64,000 nucleotides of DNA from Rhea pennata (lineage: Eukaryota > Chordata > Aves > Rheiformes > Rheidae): NCBI RefSeq assembly GCF_028389875.1, contig NC_084668.1, positions 17,999,993 to 18,063,992 of the forward strand, in the 5' to 3' direction. The translations under genes and the position numbers were made by a program. Of this stretch, positions 18,189-35,300 are shown in pieces (the first letter of the stretch is position 1; each line of letters starts with the position of its first letter). Under the pieces are notes generated by a model, which saw only the letters and a program-made list of their open reading frames with translations, searched no databases and was not told where the DNA came from.

Positions 18189-18636
18189 GAGGGCAGCCAG
18201 ACACCCCTGCATCCCAGTAAATCACTAGGGCAGCCAGCCCTACATCCTTATGGCCATGAGGGCAACTGGGCACCCCAGCATCTTCGGGGACCACAGGAGC
18301 AGATGTACATCCCCATGGACCACAAGGGCAGATGTACATCACCAGCATCCCCATGGAACGTGGGGGCAGCCCGAGAAGACTGGTAGAGGCAGGCTCGTAT
18401 CTCCAACATCCGCATGGTCTTGTCCAGCATCAACGCAGGCCCTGAGGGGCAACAGGTCATCCCTAGGATCCACATAGACCAAGAGCCAACCAAACTCCCT
18501 CCAGCATCCGTGAAGATCATGGAGGGTTGCTGAACCCCCTCAGCACTGACATAGGCCATGAGGGCAACCAGATGCTCCCAGCTTCCCTGTGGCACTCAAA
18601 GGCAGCAAGTCATCCTCAGCATCCCCATTACCAGGG
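18189..18636. repeat. Degenerate minisatellite, about 12 units of 30-58 bp
   Basis: Successive segments share the pattern GAGGGCAAC(C/T)...CCCAGCATCCCCATGGCCAT. Typical length is about 38 bp, and neighbouring units have diverged strongly. No coding potential is supported. The order of the motifs is constant, which distinguishes the block from simple compositional bias. Confidence 0.65.
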
Positions 18637-19682
18637 GGCACAGCGATGGGGATTTGGGAGAGCCAGAACCATGTGTGTGTCCCCACTGCCAATTTTGAGC
18701 CCTGCGGTGGGCGAGCAAGCAGAGGCAGCCACGGTGAGCAGTGGGTGCTATGGGTGCTGTGGCTGGGGTGGCAGGGTTGGAGAGAGCCCTAGTGGGGCTG
18801 GAGCAGTGTGCACGGCACCCAAAAGCTCCTGCAAGCCGGCCGGGCCGTGGTCCAGGCGGAGAAGGAGAACAATCTCCTATTTAGACAATAGCACGCGCCC
18901 AAGTGGGGCTGTCAGCGCCGGGGAATGGGCCGCACGGTCCTTCCCTGTTAGGGTAAAGGCGCCTCGGAGGCACATGGCTGTAAAAGGAGCGGGACTGAAG
19001 GAGGCGGCCGGGGGCCAGGAAGGAGGGGGACGGCCGGCCGGGCTGCATCGTTCACATCCATCCGCTCCTCCGTGCTTGGCGCAGCGGGTGCAGGGCCAGG
19101 CTAGAGAGGGTGCCGGGGGCCTGGGAGGGCCAGACCTCTCCTGGTGGCCCGCGGCGCTGTGGGATGGGGTTGGCACCTTGTCCCCACAGCCTGCCCAGCT
19201 CCAGGCCTGGAGGTGCCCACAGCCTGGGGAGGCTGTGCCCGGCTTCCCGTGCGGTTTAAATCCTGGGGGAGCAGGGGAGGCAGCAGGAGGGAGGGCCGGG
19301 GAGGAGGGGCGGCTGCGGGATGCAGCTGGCTTCGCTCATGGGGAAGTCACGACCGGAGTTGTTTGACATTCCAGCTCCTGCCGTCTTCCCGGCTGCAGCC
19401 TCCTCCCAAAGCCCAGGAGGAGCTGGGGCCGAGCCAGCGCTGGGGCCTGGAGATGGGCCTGGAGCTTGGTTCCCAGGCTTGGCCAGCCTGGGTCAGCCTG
19501 TCCTGGGCCAGAGCCGCAGGGAGGGCAAACCAGCTGGGTACAGCGGGAGGCAGCTCTCCTCCTGGTCTCAGTGCTCCCCACACCGCCCTGGCGCTCCTGC
19601 AATGTCCCACTGTCCCTGCGCTGCAGGCAGCGCCGTGTTGCTTTCTGCAGCCCCTGGGTAGTCAGCTGACTCGCACTGCTTG
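18637..19682. other. Intergenic DNA upstream of DES
   Basis: No gene is recognised. An A/T-rich CCTATTTAGACAATAG stretch at about 18877-18892 stands out in GC-rich surroundings. It resembles, but does not fully match, a MEF2 site. Confidence 0.5.
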
Positions 19683-20341
19683 AGCAGGGTCCTTGGATGG
19701 GACCACATGGGGCAGGGTTCCTGGGATGGGACCACATGGAGTAGGGTCCCTGGGATGGGACCACATGGAGCAGGGTCCCTGGGTGGGGCTGCAAGGAGCA
19801 GGGTCCCTGGGATGGGACCACATGGAGCAGGGTCCCTGGGTGGGGCTGCATGGAGCAGGGTTCCTGGGATGGGACCACATGGAGCAGGGTCCCTGGGATG
19901 GAGCTGCATGGGGCAGGGTCTGTGGGATGGGACCACATGGAGCAGGGTCCCTGGGATGCGGCTGCATGGGGCAGGGTCCGTGGGATGGGACCACATGGAG
20001 CAGGGTCCCTGGGTGGGGCTGCCTGGAGCAGGGTCCGTGGGATGGGACCACATGGAGCAGGGTCCCTGGGATGGAGCTGCATGGGGCAGGGTCCGTGGGA
20101 TGGGACCACACGGAGCAGGGTCCCTGGGATGCGGCTGCATGGGGCAGGGTCCGTGGGATGGGACCACATGGAGCAGGGTCCCTGGGTGGGGCTGCCTGGA
20201 GCAGGGTCCGTGGGATGGGACCACATGGAGCAGGGTCCCTGGGATGGAGCTGCATGGGGCAGGGTCCGTGGGATGGGACCACACGGAGCAGGGTCCCTGG
20301 GATGCGGCTGCATGGGGCAGGGTCCCTGGGATAGGAGAGCA
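19683..20341. repeat. 29-bp minisatellite with 173-bp higher-order unit
   Basis: About 23 tandem units follow the form AGCAGGGTCCCTGGGATGGG plus ACCACATGG, mostly 29 bp with some of 28 bp. Unit variants alternate: ACCACATGG types against GCTGCATGG types. Six consecutive units at 19970-20142 are repeated in the same order at 20143-20315, forming a 173-bp higher-order repeat. Because 29 is not a multiple of 3, the array is open in several frames on both strands. Those open frames are not genes. Confidence 0.95.
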
Positions 20342-22169
20342 CAGGCCCAGGTCCCATTTTCCTCCTCGCCTGCTTCCTGTGCTTTGAGATCCTGTGAGCA
20401 GACGGGGATTTCCTAAGAGGCCGATGCGTTTGTCCGCCCTCCCCACACAGTCTGGGGCCTCTGCCGCTGCTGAGACAGCCCGGAAGGCGCTGGGCAGCTG
20501 AGGAAAGGCCACTTAAAAAAGACTGACCTCGAGCAGGGTCAGTGAAACACACCTCTTTTAACCCATTTAAGCCACTTCCCCTCCTCGCATCGCAGCCCAA
20601 AAGTGCATTTTCCCTCCCGGGGGCACCTCACCTCCCTTCCCCCTGCAGGCCCCCAAAGCCCCCCTGCTGCTCGCTCCCTGCTCTCAGCTTGCCCCCAGCA
20701 GGCTGCACTGGGGCTGGGAGGCATAAGGTGCTGGGCAGCCCTGGGGAGCTGGGCAGGCTGCTACGGTCCTATCAGGCCCCAGGGCAGGGTGCTCAGCACT
20801 GCTGGACACGCCACCCATGGGGACCCTGCCCAGCAACCTACCCCGCTCCCCCAGTTGGTAGGGCAGTGGGATGCGGTCACGATGGCGATGGTGTGGTTGG
20901 CACTGTGATGGTCTGGCTCCGTGGGTCACCCCACATTAACATGGGACCCTGCCAGCCTTGAGGATGCGCCCGTCCCCGAGGGCTGGAGCGCGTCCCTGTC
21001 TGTGTCAGAGCCGGCCTGGGGGCTGGCGGAGCAGGAGAGCAAGCGTGCTGGGGCTCGGGGATGCACAGGCGCACTCGGAGCAGGGCCAGGAGAAGGAAGG
21101 ATGCTGTATGTTTTTCCATCTTCTCCCCCCTCCATCCCCCAAGCTCCCCTTTCCCTCCCCCCCCCCCACCCCGTGCTGGGATGAAACAACCCCATCTGGA
21201 AATACCTTCCCTTTTAAAGGCAGGCTCCGCCAGGCAGCGTGCACCGTCCGGGAAGCCACGGCATTACGCTGCGTCCAGGCGGCCTGGAGGGGCTCCAGAG
21301 ATGCGGGGCTTTGGGGGGGCTGGCCGGGATGCAGGGCCTGGAGCCTCCTGCCCACCTGCATGGCCACGGGCTGGCAGAGAGCAGGCGGGAGCCACCTCCG
21401 GGCGACGGGCCGCCCCGGACCACCGCGGGAAGCTATGGTGGGGCCCTGGGTGCGGCCCGCAGGCAGCTCCGCGGGCTGGGGGGCTGCAGCATCCTCCGTG
21501 CTGGGCTCAAGGGCAGGGGAGGTGGCCCCCTTCACCACCGCACCAGGCCGTGCCCCAACCCTCAGCCCGGCTTGGGCGATGCCCGGGGCACAGCACGGCG
21601 TCGTGCAGCTCCGCAGTGGGCTGTGGCAGCCCCTCGCCGCTCCGTGCCCTCGGCAGCACGGGTGACGGGGGCCTGCTCCCAGCCGTGCCCCGGCTCAGGG
21701 GCCTTGGCTTGGCGTGCTGGCCCCATGCCTGGCGGCCCGTAAACGAGGACTAGCTGCGGCCTGGGCTGCAGGTGCCTGGCTCTCTGCTCCCGTGCAGGGG
21801 TCCCCGTTGCACCCCATCCTTGGGGATGGTGATAGCCTTGACCTACTGGTGCTGAGCTGGGAGATGGTGTCTGCTGCCTTCGCCTGACCCTCAGCTGGGC
21901 CCTGGGGGGTGCTCCCCATCCTGGGGAGATCTGGGGAGCTGGGCAGGACTTTTTGTTCCCCCAAGTACCGTAGGGCTGAGGGGGAGGCAGAGGGGCAGGG
22001 CAGAGCCTGCCAGACCCTAGCTGGCCTGGGGACCTCGTCTCGTGCTCGGGGGGCTGAGGATCGGGGGGCCGAGGATCAGGGGGCCAGGACTGCTCCAGGC
22101 AGAGCCCCTGGCCGGCTGTGCTCTCCCTGCGCGCGGCGCTGGACGGGTTAACAGGGTGCCTCCCCCGGG
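20342..22169. other. Intergenic DNA, distal DES 5' flank
   Basis: No supported exon is present. Short A/T-rich islands occur at about 20548-20575 (a TTTTAACCCATTTAAG segment) and about 21194-21222 (a CCTTTTAAAGG-like segment). They could be regulatory, but I cannot assign them. Confidence 0.5.
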
Positions 22170-22219
22170 CTATAAATACCACCCGTGTCCCAGGGCATGA
22201 GCTACTGAGGCTATTTTGG
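22170..22219 (+). promoter_or_regulatory. DES: MEF2-like and CArG-like pair, candidate distal DES muscle enhancer
   Basis: CTATAAATAC at 22170-22179 matches MEF2 (YTAWWWWTAR) except for its last base. CTATTTTGG at 22211-22219 resembles a CArG/MEF2 core. The pair lies about 1 kb upstream of the DES start codon. From memory, the mammalian desmin muscle enhancer sits at a comparable distance and contains a TATAAATACC-type MEF2 site, so positional conservation is plausible. Confidence 0.55.
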
Positions 22220-22635
22220 TTGGGTGCCTGCTGCATCGGGAATGTGCCAGAGCAAGGACCCAGGTGCTGATGTCACCGGGCCGCTCTGGACTCAGCACCT
22301 GCTCCGGGTCACTCAGCACCACCCCGGAGGTGCCCAGCCCTGGGCCCATTCTCAGCCCCACCTTGGCCCCCATGCAGTGGGGAGAGGGTGGTGGGGTGGT
22401 GGGATCAGCCCCAGCATGCTCAGGGCAGGGACCCCCCCACACTGCCCCCCTCAAGGCTCCCACCTCGGGCCCCTCACTGGGGCATGTCCCTCTGAGCCTT
22501 GCCCTGTGCTGAGAGCTGAGCCCGAGGTTCTTGCTGTGGGGCAGGCCACTGCGCTCCCAGGGGGATTTAGGGGTGCTCAGGGCCAACTGGGGGAATGTGG
22601 CCACCGGCACATGGGGTCTGGCTCAAGGAGGAGCA

Positions 22636-22702
22636 AATCACAGGATCACAGAATGGTTTGGGCTGGAGGGGACCTCTGGAGATCACCAAGTCCACCCCCC
22701 CT
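22636..22702 (-). mobile_element. CR1 LINE 3'-end fragment, inverted
   Basis: The stretch reading AATCACAGGATCACAGAATGG and then GGGCTGGAGGGGACCTCTGG, followed by GATCACCAAGTCCACC, is the reverse complement of the 3' terminus of avian CR1 retrotransposons, including the terminal ATTCTGTG-type octamer repeats. Only about 67 bp remain, so the copy is heavily 5'-truncated and dead. Confidence 0.85.
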
Positions 22703-23059
22703 GCTGATGACGGTGTGGAGTCCCTTTCCCCCCCTCCTTGGCCTCAGCCCCAGCTGTGTGTCTGTCCCAGCACTCTGGCATGGTGCCCTGTGCCCTCACT
22801 GGGGTTCTGGCAGTGCTCGGGGGGGGGGGCCATCAGGCTGCCCCCCTTGCCCCCCCACTGACAGGCCCCAGGTGGGGCAGGGCAGCAGTGGCGCTGGAGG
22901 GGCTGTTGCATAGTGGGGTCCAGGGGTGCCCCCGGGTCCCCGGCTCGCTCCGGCCATGCGTGGCCCCGGCGGGGCAGCGGTGGCCTGGCGGGGGGCCGTC
23001 CCGCAGGTGAGGGGGCCGGCGGCGGCGGCGGGGCGGGCGCCCGCCCGCGGCCCCAGCAG
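22703..23059. other. DES 5' flank
   Basis: GC-rich single-copy sequence between the CR1 fragment and the proximal DES promoter. No exon is recognised. Confidence 0.5.
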
Positions 23060-23220
23060 GAATCCCCCAGCTGTCCGGGAGCAGGAGGGGCCGGTGATGT
23101 CAGCAGGATACAAATAGCCGGCGCGCGGGTCCCCTCCCGACGCCTCGCCGAGCTCCCAGCCGCTCGCCAGCCCCTGCGCCCGCTCCAGCCGCGCCGCCCG
23201 CCCGCCCGCCCGCCGCCACC
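23060..23220 (+). promoter_or_regulatory. DES: DES proximal promoter and 5' UTR
   Basis: A CAGCTG E-box lies at 23068-23073. A TGATGTCAGCAGG stretch is followed by ATACAAATAG at 23108-23117, an A/T-rich TATA-like element. Transcription would start about 25-30 bp further on, near 23140-23145, leaving a short 5' UTR before the start codon at 23221 in a GCCGCCACCATGAG Kozak context. As I recall, the mammalian desmin promoter has the same GATGTCAG...TACAAATAG arrangement. Confidence 0.75.
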
Positions 23221-28850
<5,630 letters not shown>

Positions 28851-29925
28851 AGGACGCTGCCCACCGACATCTTCCACCCCCGCCTCCGCACCGCCGCCGC
28901 CCGGCGCCGAGCCCCGGCCCGCTGCCCCCGCCCCATCCCCCCGCCCCCGGCCCGCTCCCCCTCCGGCGCTCGCCCCGGCACTGCCCGAGGGACCCTGCGG
29001 CGCGGCACCGCCGGGCGCCCCCGGCCCCCCGCCCGCCCGCCCGCCCGCCCGCCGGCCTCTCCCCTTCGGCTCCGAAACGCGCGCTCTGCTTTGGCGGCTT
29101 TGCAGCGGGAACGGCAGCGTCAGGATCAGGGCTGCGCCCGGGGCGGCGCCGGGCGCGGGGGGCGGCGCGGGGCGGCGCGGCGCGGCGCGGCGCGGGGGGA
29201 GCAGGTGGTGGCCCCTGCCAGCTCCCCGGGGAGCCGGACGGTCCCAGCAGCAGGTTCTGGATCCCCCCGCGCCCCTGAACGCCCTCCCCGTGCCCACGCC
29301 GGGCACCGAGCTGGGGGCCGTCCTGCAGGAGCAGGGACCCGTCTCCCCGCGCCGGCACTGCTGGCCTCCTCGGAGCTGGTATTTCTCCTGGCAGAAGGCA
29401 GTGATGCTGGGCACAGGGAGGAGCTGGGGACGGGCCGAGCCCCGCCACGGCCCCTCGAGCCTGGCTTGAAGCCAGGGTGCTCCCGGCCCGCGTCGCCCCC
29501 CACCCGGGGGGCCAGAGAGCAGGGCTGCCCCCTGCCCCGGAGGCAGCCCCGCGGGGCGGAGGGCAGCGCCTGCCCCCCCGGGCTCGCCGCAAGGGCTCTG
29601 CCGGCGGCTGCCCCTCGGCGGGGGCTGCCCGGCGGCGGCCCCGCTGTGCGCCCCCTCGCTGCCGGGGGGCCGCGGGGGTCCCCGGCCGCGGGAGGCTGTG
29701 CCGGCGGCGGGCTCGGTGAGCCTAGAGAGAGGAAACCCGTAGGTGGACACAGGCGAGAGGAGGAGTGTTGAGTGGGAGAGAGGGGGGAGAGAGAGAGAGA
29801 GGAGCCGGAGAGAGGCCCAGGGGCCGGCGGGCGCCCCCCACCCCTCGCCCCACTGCACCCCCCACCCCACCGCGTGTACGTGACTCTTACAGGCGGCTGA
29901 ATAAACTGCGGAGCATGATCCCGTC
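28851..29925 (+). other. DES: DES 3' UTR
   Basis: This runs from the TAA stop at 28848-28850 to just past the first canonical AATAAA on the plus strand. The first 850 bp are CpG-dense, including a run of GGCGCG repeats at about 29155-29200, which is unusual for a 3' UTR. The predicted 3' UTR is about 1.05 kb. Confidence 0.65.
29900..29905 (+). terminator. DES: DES poly(A) signal (AATAAA)
   Basis: AATAAA occurs in the context GGCTGAATAAACTGCGG. It is the first canonical hexamer after the desmin stop codon. Confidence 0.75.
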
Positions 29926-31799
29926 CTCCGAGCAGGTGTCTGGGGCGAGCACGGGGCCGGGCAGCGGGGAAGCACCGCCCGGGGGCATCGCCCTGCATCC
30001 CTGGGGCTGGGCCGGGACTGCCGGGGGCAACCAGCCACGCTGCGCCCCCCGAGCCGCCTCCCCCTGCGGCGGCAGGCCCCCCCCCCACCTCGGTGTGGTT
30101 TTCCCGGGCGCTGGAGCTGCTCCAGAGCGTTGAGCCAACACTCCTCGCTCCCTCCCCGTCGTGCTCTTGGCTACGGCTCCTCTGCGTCCCCCAGCGATGG
30201 GGGGACGCACGGCAGGAACCTGGGGCTCAGCATCCCGCGGGCTGCTGAGATTTAGGATTGCTCTGGCCCGGGAGGAGTCGGAGGGTTCAGACGTCACCGG
30301 CAGGGAGCGGGAGCCCCGGGAGGGCGGCGGGGTTGAGGTGAGGGCTGGGAGGTTGGCGTTTGGGGGACACGTCGGTTTCGGGGTGCTACCGCCAGCAGCA
30401 GAGACGGGGCTGTGGGGTCCCCGCTGAAGAGCGCAGAGGGTGGCGCGGGGCCGGCCGGCGGCGCGGCTCACCCCGCGTTTGGCTGCCGGGCTGCCCGGGG
30501 CTCGGGCTGGGCCTCAAGGCCTGTCTCCAGCAGGTGGCCCTGTGACACCGAGGACGGTCCCCAGGGCTGGCCCCGGGCAGGGATTGCATCACCAGGCCCC
30601 TCCGTCCCTGCCGCTGGGGGGGCTGGCGGGGCCAGGGCTCTGCCCCCCGCAGCCCCCTGCAGCTGGGCTGCCAGGAGGCACCCGGCACCGGCACCAGGCT
30701 GCCGGCATCGCTGCCGCCTCCTGCAGCCGTGCCCCGAGGTGCCCTGGCTTGTGCCGAGCCGCCTCCTGCACCCGCCTCCACCTTCCTTGATCTTTCCTCC
30801 TGGGGCTCAAGGACATAGGTGGGAGCCTGGAGATGGGGAGGGGGAAAGAGCAGCCCTTTGTGTTGCAGCCAGCTTCACGCATCGGGAGGAGACCTCTGCC
30901 CGACTCTCGCAGGCTTTATCTCTAGCTGCCAGAGACCCTGGGGCTTGCTCACAGCTCTGCAGCGCAGAGCTTGGGTCTGCTCCTGCTCAAGCATGTCCTG
31001 GGCTACTCAGCCCCAGCGATCCAGGTCGCTGCTCACGCTGCTCTGCTGCTGCTCCCCACTGCACAGGACAGCAGCACTTCTCACTGGTGATGTGCTGCGG
31101 ACTGCCATGCCCTCAGGCTGGTGGCCACAGGCTCTGCCAAATGCAGCCATGCTCATCTGCAGCTGCGAAGCAGCATGCCGTGCGGTTGGCATCCAGCTCA
31201 CCCAGATTTACAGCCCCTGGAGAGGGTGGCTGCAGCCATGTGCCATAAATCCAGGAGCTGGGGGAAGCCCTGCCCGGCCTGGGGTGGTGGGGAGAGGCTG
31301 GCTCTCGTGCCCGCTGCCCAGAGCAGAGCTCGTGGGAGCCATCGCGGGGCCCCCCGGACCTGAGAAGTGGGGCAGACCTGCCCCACGCAGAGCCCAGAGA
31401 GGCTGGCCAGGCCCACGCAGGCTTCACCCACGCCGGGGCAGGGAGGCGAGGGGGGCTCCGGCAGGGAAACGGTATCGCAACCTGTTTACAGGCCACAGCA
31501 GGGCTGGTTCGGAGTGAGGAGGGGTGCAGGGATGCCCAGGGCGAGCTCCCTCTGCTCCCTGCCGTGTGCACGGACGGCCCAGCGGAGGGGACGCTGCAAA
31601 GGGGCCCCGCAGCGCTGGCTGCTGCCCGACGGCCCCAGAGGTGGCCGGGAGCTGCCGCGTGAGCGCGCATGCACGCACGCCAGGTCTCGCGTTGCAGGAA
31701 GCGCTGCCGTGTCCTTTCCCTTGACATGCCACCAGGGTCCCTCCGTCCCGATCCGATGACAGGGCCAGGGAAGGGGAAGGGGGGCAGGCAGGAAGGCCG
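29926..31799. other. Intergenic DNA between DES and SPEG
   Basis: No supported exon is present. GC-rich open frames on both strands here are compositional; none has a recognisable domain. Confidence 0.6.
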
Positions 31800-32329
31800 C
31801 CCCCCCTGCCCGCTCCGGGCGCTGCTAATATGGCAAGGCCCCTTGCTATCTTTGCAAGTGGAGCCGGGCAGCAGGGCCGGCGCGGGGCGCTGCGCGGGGG
31901 AGCCCGGCCAAGGAATGTGACAGATCAGAGGCAGCTGCCACTTCAGGAGAGGGGGCAGAGGGAGCGCAGCTCCACAGGGGCCGCACGCGGGGCTGGGGCT
32001 GGGGGGGACGCCGGGGCCCGCAGGGCCGGGGCAGCGGCGCCTGCAGGAGCTGCACCCGAGGAAGGCAGCGGAGCAGCAGGTGCCGAGGCGCGGGGCGCGC
32101 CGGCGTGGGGGCTGCTGCTGCCGGGCACGCAGGGAGCTCGTGGGGGCCGCGCCGCGCTCCCAGGGGTGGGCGGTGAGCCGAGCCCCGGCCTAAAAATAAC
32201 CAGCCGCTCGCTCACAGAGCGGCGACCTTTCGGGGGCAGCGGCTGGCCGAGGGGGCCAGCGCCGAACCCGCGGCACCGGGACCGGGGAGCCCCTCGGCGG
32301 GCATCCTGCAGCGTGGGGAGCCGCGCGCC
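31800..32329 (+). promoter_or_regulatory. SPEG: SPEG main promoter region with MEF2 site
   Basis: CTAAAAATAA at 32190-32199 is a full match to the MEF2 consensus YTAWWWWTAR, 131-140 bp upstream of the SPEG start codon. It could alternatively serve as an A/T-rich core element. GCTAATATGG at about 31823-31832 matches CArG with one mismatch. The surroundings are CpG-rich. The arrangement suits a striated-muscle promoter. The start site is not determinable from sequence. Confidence 0.6.
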
Positions 32330-35300
32330 ATGCACCGAGCCGGGGCACGCGGTGGCACCAGTGGGGCCAGCGAGGAGGCGGCAGCGGCCGGGCGCCCGCC
32401 GGCGAGGCCCGGTGCAGCCCCTCCGAGCCCAGGCATCCCCCCGAAGCGCGCCAAGGTCACTGCCGAGCAGGGGGGTGCCGAGGGGGCCCCCGCACGCCCG
32501 CGGGCGCCGGTCTTTGCACGCAAGCTGAAGAACGTGGCCGTCGGCACCGGCTGCGACATCGGGCTGAAGGTGGTGGCGGTGGGGCACCCCCGGCCCGCGC
32601 TGCGCTGGTACAAGGACGACGAGCAGCTCGCGCCGCGCGGCGACGAGCACGGCACCCTCTGGATCCGCGACAGCAGGAGGGAGGACGCCGGCGTGTACAC
32701 GTGCGTCGCCCAGAACGAGCTGGGGGTGGCCGTCACCAGAGCCGTGCTGGCCATCATCGACGTGGAAGGTAAGGGCAGCGCGGGTGTCCACTCGCTGGCC
32801 CCCCGCGCACGGGGCCGCCGCGGCGCTTTGCAGCCCCCCGCTCTGGCGCTGCCCTGGGCTTGGCTCCCGGAGGCCGGTGGGAGAAGCAGGATGCCTGGGC
32901 TGGGCTTGGGGGTGTGGGGCAGAGCCTGCTGGGGGCAGGAGGAGAGAGAGAGCATGGGGCTGGGCTGCCCCGCAGCCCCCCACCCACCCCCCGGGCGCCT
33001 CGGCGCGGCAGTGCCCGGGGAGCCCTGGCAGTGCTGGGCTTGGCACTGGGGGCAGCTGCCGGGGAGCCGGGCCCCTTCGGGGAGCGGAGCCTGAGCCCTG
33101 CCAGAGGGAGGGGCCTACCCGCAGGAGGCGGGGCTTGTCTGTTGTGGGCGTGGCCGGGCCGGCCGTGGGTGTGGCCTGTTGCTTAATAAGCCGGGGGAGG
33201 AGCCAGGCCACCCCCCGCCCCCCGGGGGTCCCGGTGCGGCTCCTTGCCCGGTGCAAGGGGCAGAGCAAGGGGCAGCTCCCCGCCCAGTGCAGGGGGCAGA
33301 GCGTGCCGCGTCGGGGGCAGCTCGTCCCCGTGGTCAGCGTGGCCCCGGGCTGGTGGCCGTGCTGGACTCGCCGCGCTGCAAGGCCCCCTGGCAGCCCCCC
33401 AACACTGTGCGGTGGGGTGCTCCTGTGGTGCTGGTGCAGCCGCCGGGGTGGGGGCTGTGAGCAGCGAGCGCTGGCTCTGTGACCACGGGCTGCCACAGAG
33501 CCAGCTCCTCCGCGCGGGGTGGGACCCGCCACCGGGCTGGCCCCCTCGGCAGGGCCATCGCAGGGCCAGCAGGACCCCCCGGCCGGGCTGGCTGGGCCCC
33601 GGCGGCAGAGCTGCTCGGGGGAATGAAACGCGCCATTTGCATGAGGCTGTTGTCAGAGCCATGCTGAGCCCCGCGGCTCCTCACGGGGTTTTCCTGGAGG
33701 ATCCCTGGGGACACTGCGTTTTGCGGGGGACTGGGCAGCAGAGGGGCAGGAGGAGCCTTTGTGCTGCTGCAGGGAGCGTGTGAGGAAGAGGAGGCATTGC
33801 TCCATGTGTGGCAGGGACGTTGCGGGGACACGTTTGGAGAATGAAGGAAGGAGCACAGGCTGCTCGCGGGCCTGGTGTGGGTGCAGTGGGGGCAGAGAGT
33901 GGTCCTGCCTGGCGGCGGGGCTGTGTGGGGTCCCAGTGCATTGCACCTTTGGGCTGGGGGGCCGCGATGCTGTGGATTCAGAAGGGGCCACTGAGTGTGT
34001 TGCAGGAGGTGTGCCTTGCACTGTGGGGCAGGAACAGCCTGTCCTGCTGGGGGACACTGGGGGGGAGGGTGTTTCACCCCGCTCTGGTGCTCGGTGAGCA
34101 GATGTGTCTCGCTGCGGCGCCGCTTGCCAGGCCCCCACGCTGCTGCCAGCCGCCTGGCACTGCCTAATTTCCCCAGACGCCCGTTCCCGTTGTGCTGACG
34201 CACTCGTCCCTGCTCCCAATTTCAAGCCACCGGCCCTCGTGGCCACATTTCTGGAGCAGATGACGGAGGTGCGGAGCGGAGAGGACCGCCTAACGCGTGC
34301 CCTGAATGTCACCCTGCCCCATGCGCTCCTCCGGGCATGCCTCGGTGCCGAGCAGAAAGCCACCCCCAACGCCAGCGTGGGGGGCAGCTCCACGGGGTGC
34401 CCTGCAGGCAGGGTGCTGCCGGGTCCCTGTGCAGAAGTGCCCGTGACGTGCAGGAGAAGTGCCCCGGGAGGTGCCGGGACGTGCCGCCCCAGCCCGTGGC
34501 TCGGCCCCACGGGGGCCCGGGCGCTCGGCACGCCGCTCCCCGGAGGCCGTTTCTCCGCGCCGGGAACCGAGTGGCGAGGAGGGGCCAGGCATGGTGGGAA
34601 ACGTGGCCGCAGCCGTGCTGGCAGGGCCAGGGCGACCCGGCGCTGCCGGCTCCGCGCTCAGCCCCGGCGGGTCCTGCTGCACCAGCTCCGCATTCCCCCT
34701 CGCTTGCGTGAGCCCGATTTAGCTCCTCTAATCCCTTGCCCTGGATCTGTCGCTCCACCCCACTAATGTTTTTCTCCTGCTCTTCTCCCCGGTCCCTCGG
34801 GTGCATCAGCACTGGCGTGGGGGGCGTGAGGAGCCCCCCGTGGGGTGGCAGGGCTCCCCGGGGCGCGCCAGCGTGCCGTGCCGCCAGCACCCCCAGCCCG
34901 TGCAGGGTCTCCCGCCGCCTCCTCGCCCCGCCGGGGGCTGCGCCGCCCTGCCTCGCTGCCCGGGGGGCTCGCAGGGACGTTCAGGGCTCGCCGACCCTTC
35001 TGGCCAGCCCTGGCGCTGCCTCTGGTCTGCACCAGGGCCCCGCCGGCTTCGCCCGCTGGAGCCCGTGTCGCTCCTCCTGAATCTGCCCCCCTAAGCCGGA
35101 TTAAATCACCTCTTGAGTACTCCAGCTAAGCTCCCTGCAGCGCCTGGGCCCGGCCCTCCCTCGGCTGTGCCAGTGCCGGCTGATCCTCCCTGCCGGGGCT
35201 GCTTCTTGTTTCAAGGTTGGATTTGTCCGTCTTCAGCTCCCAGCCTGGGATCTTGCGCCGCTCGCCTCCACCTGCACTCAGCAATCAATGCGCCCTGTAA

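Noticed and set aside
18877-18892. CTATTTAG as a MEF2 site upstream of DES
   Set aside because: It is too short and lacks the full YTAWWWWTAR ten-mer. It is noted only as A/T-rich sequence.
19568-20600. Repetitive open frames on both strands (up to 325 codons) over the 29-bp array
   Set aside because: They arise because the repeat unit lacks stops in several frames. The same sequence is open in multiple frames and strands, with no start context, splice structure or known family.
31943-33532. 529-codon minus-strand open frame antisense to SPEG exon 1
   Set aside because: The plus strand carries a clear Ig-domain exon with a good donor. The minus frame has low-complexity composition and no recognised homology.
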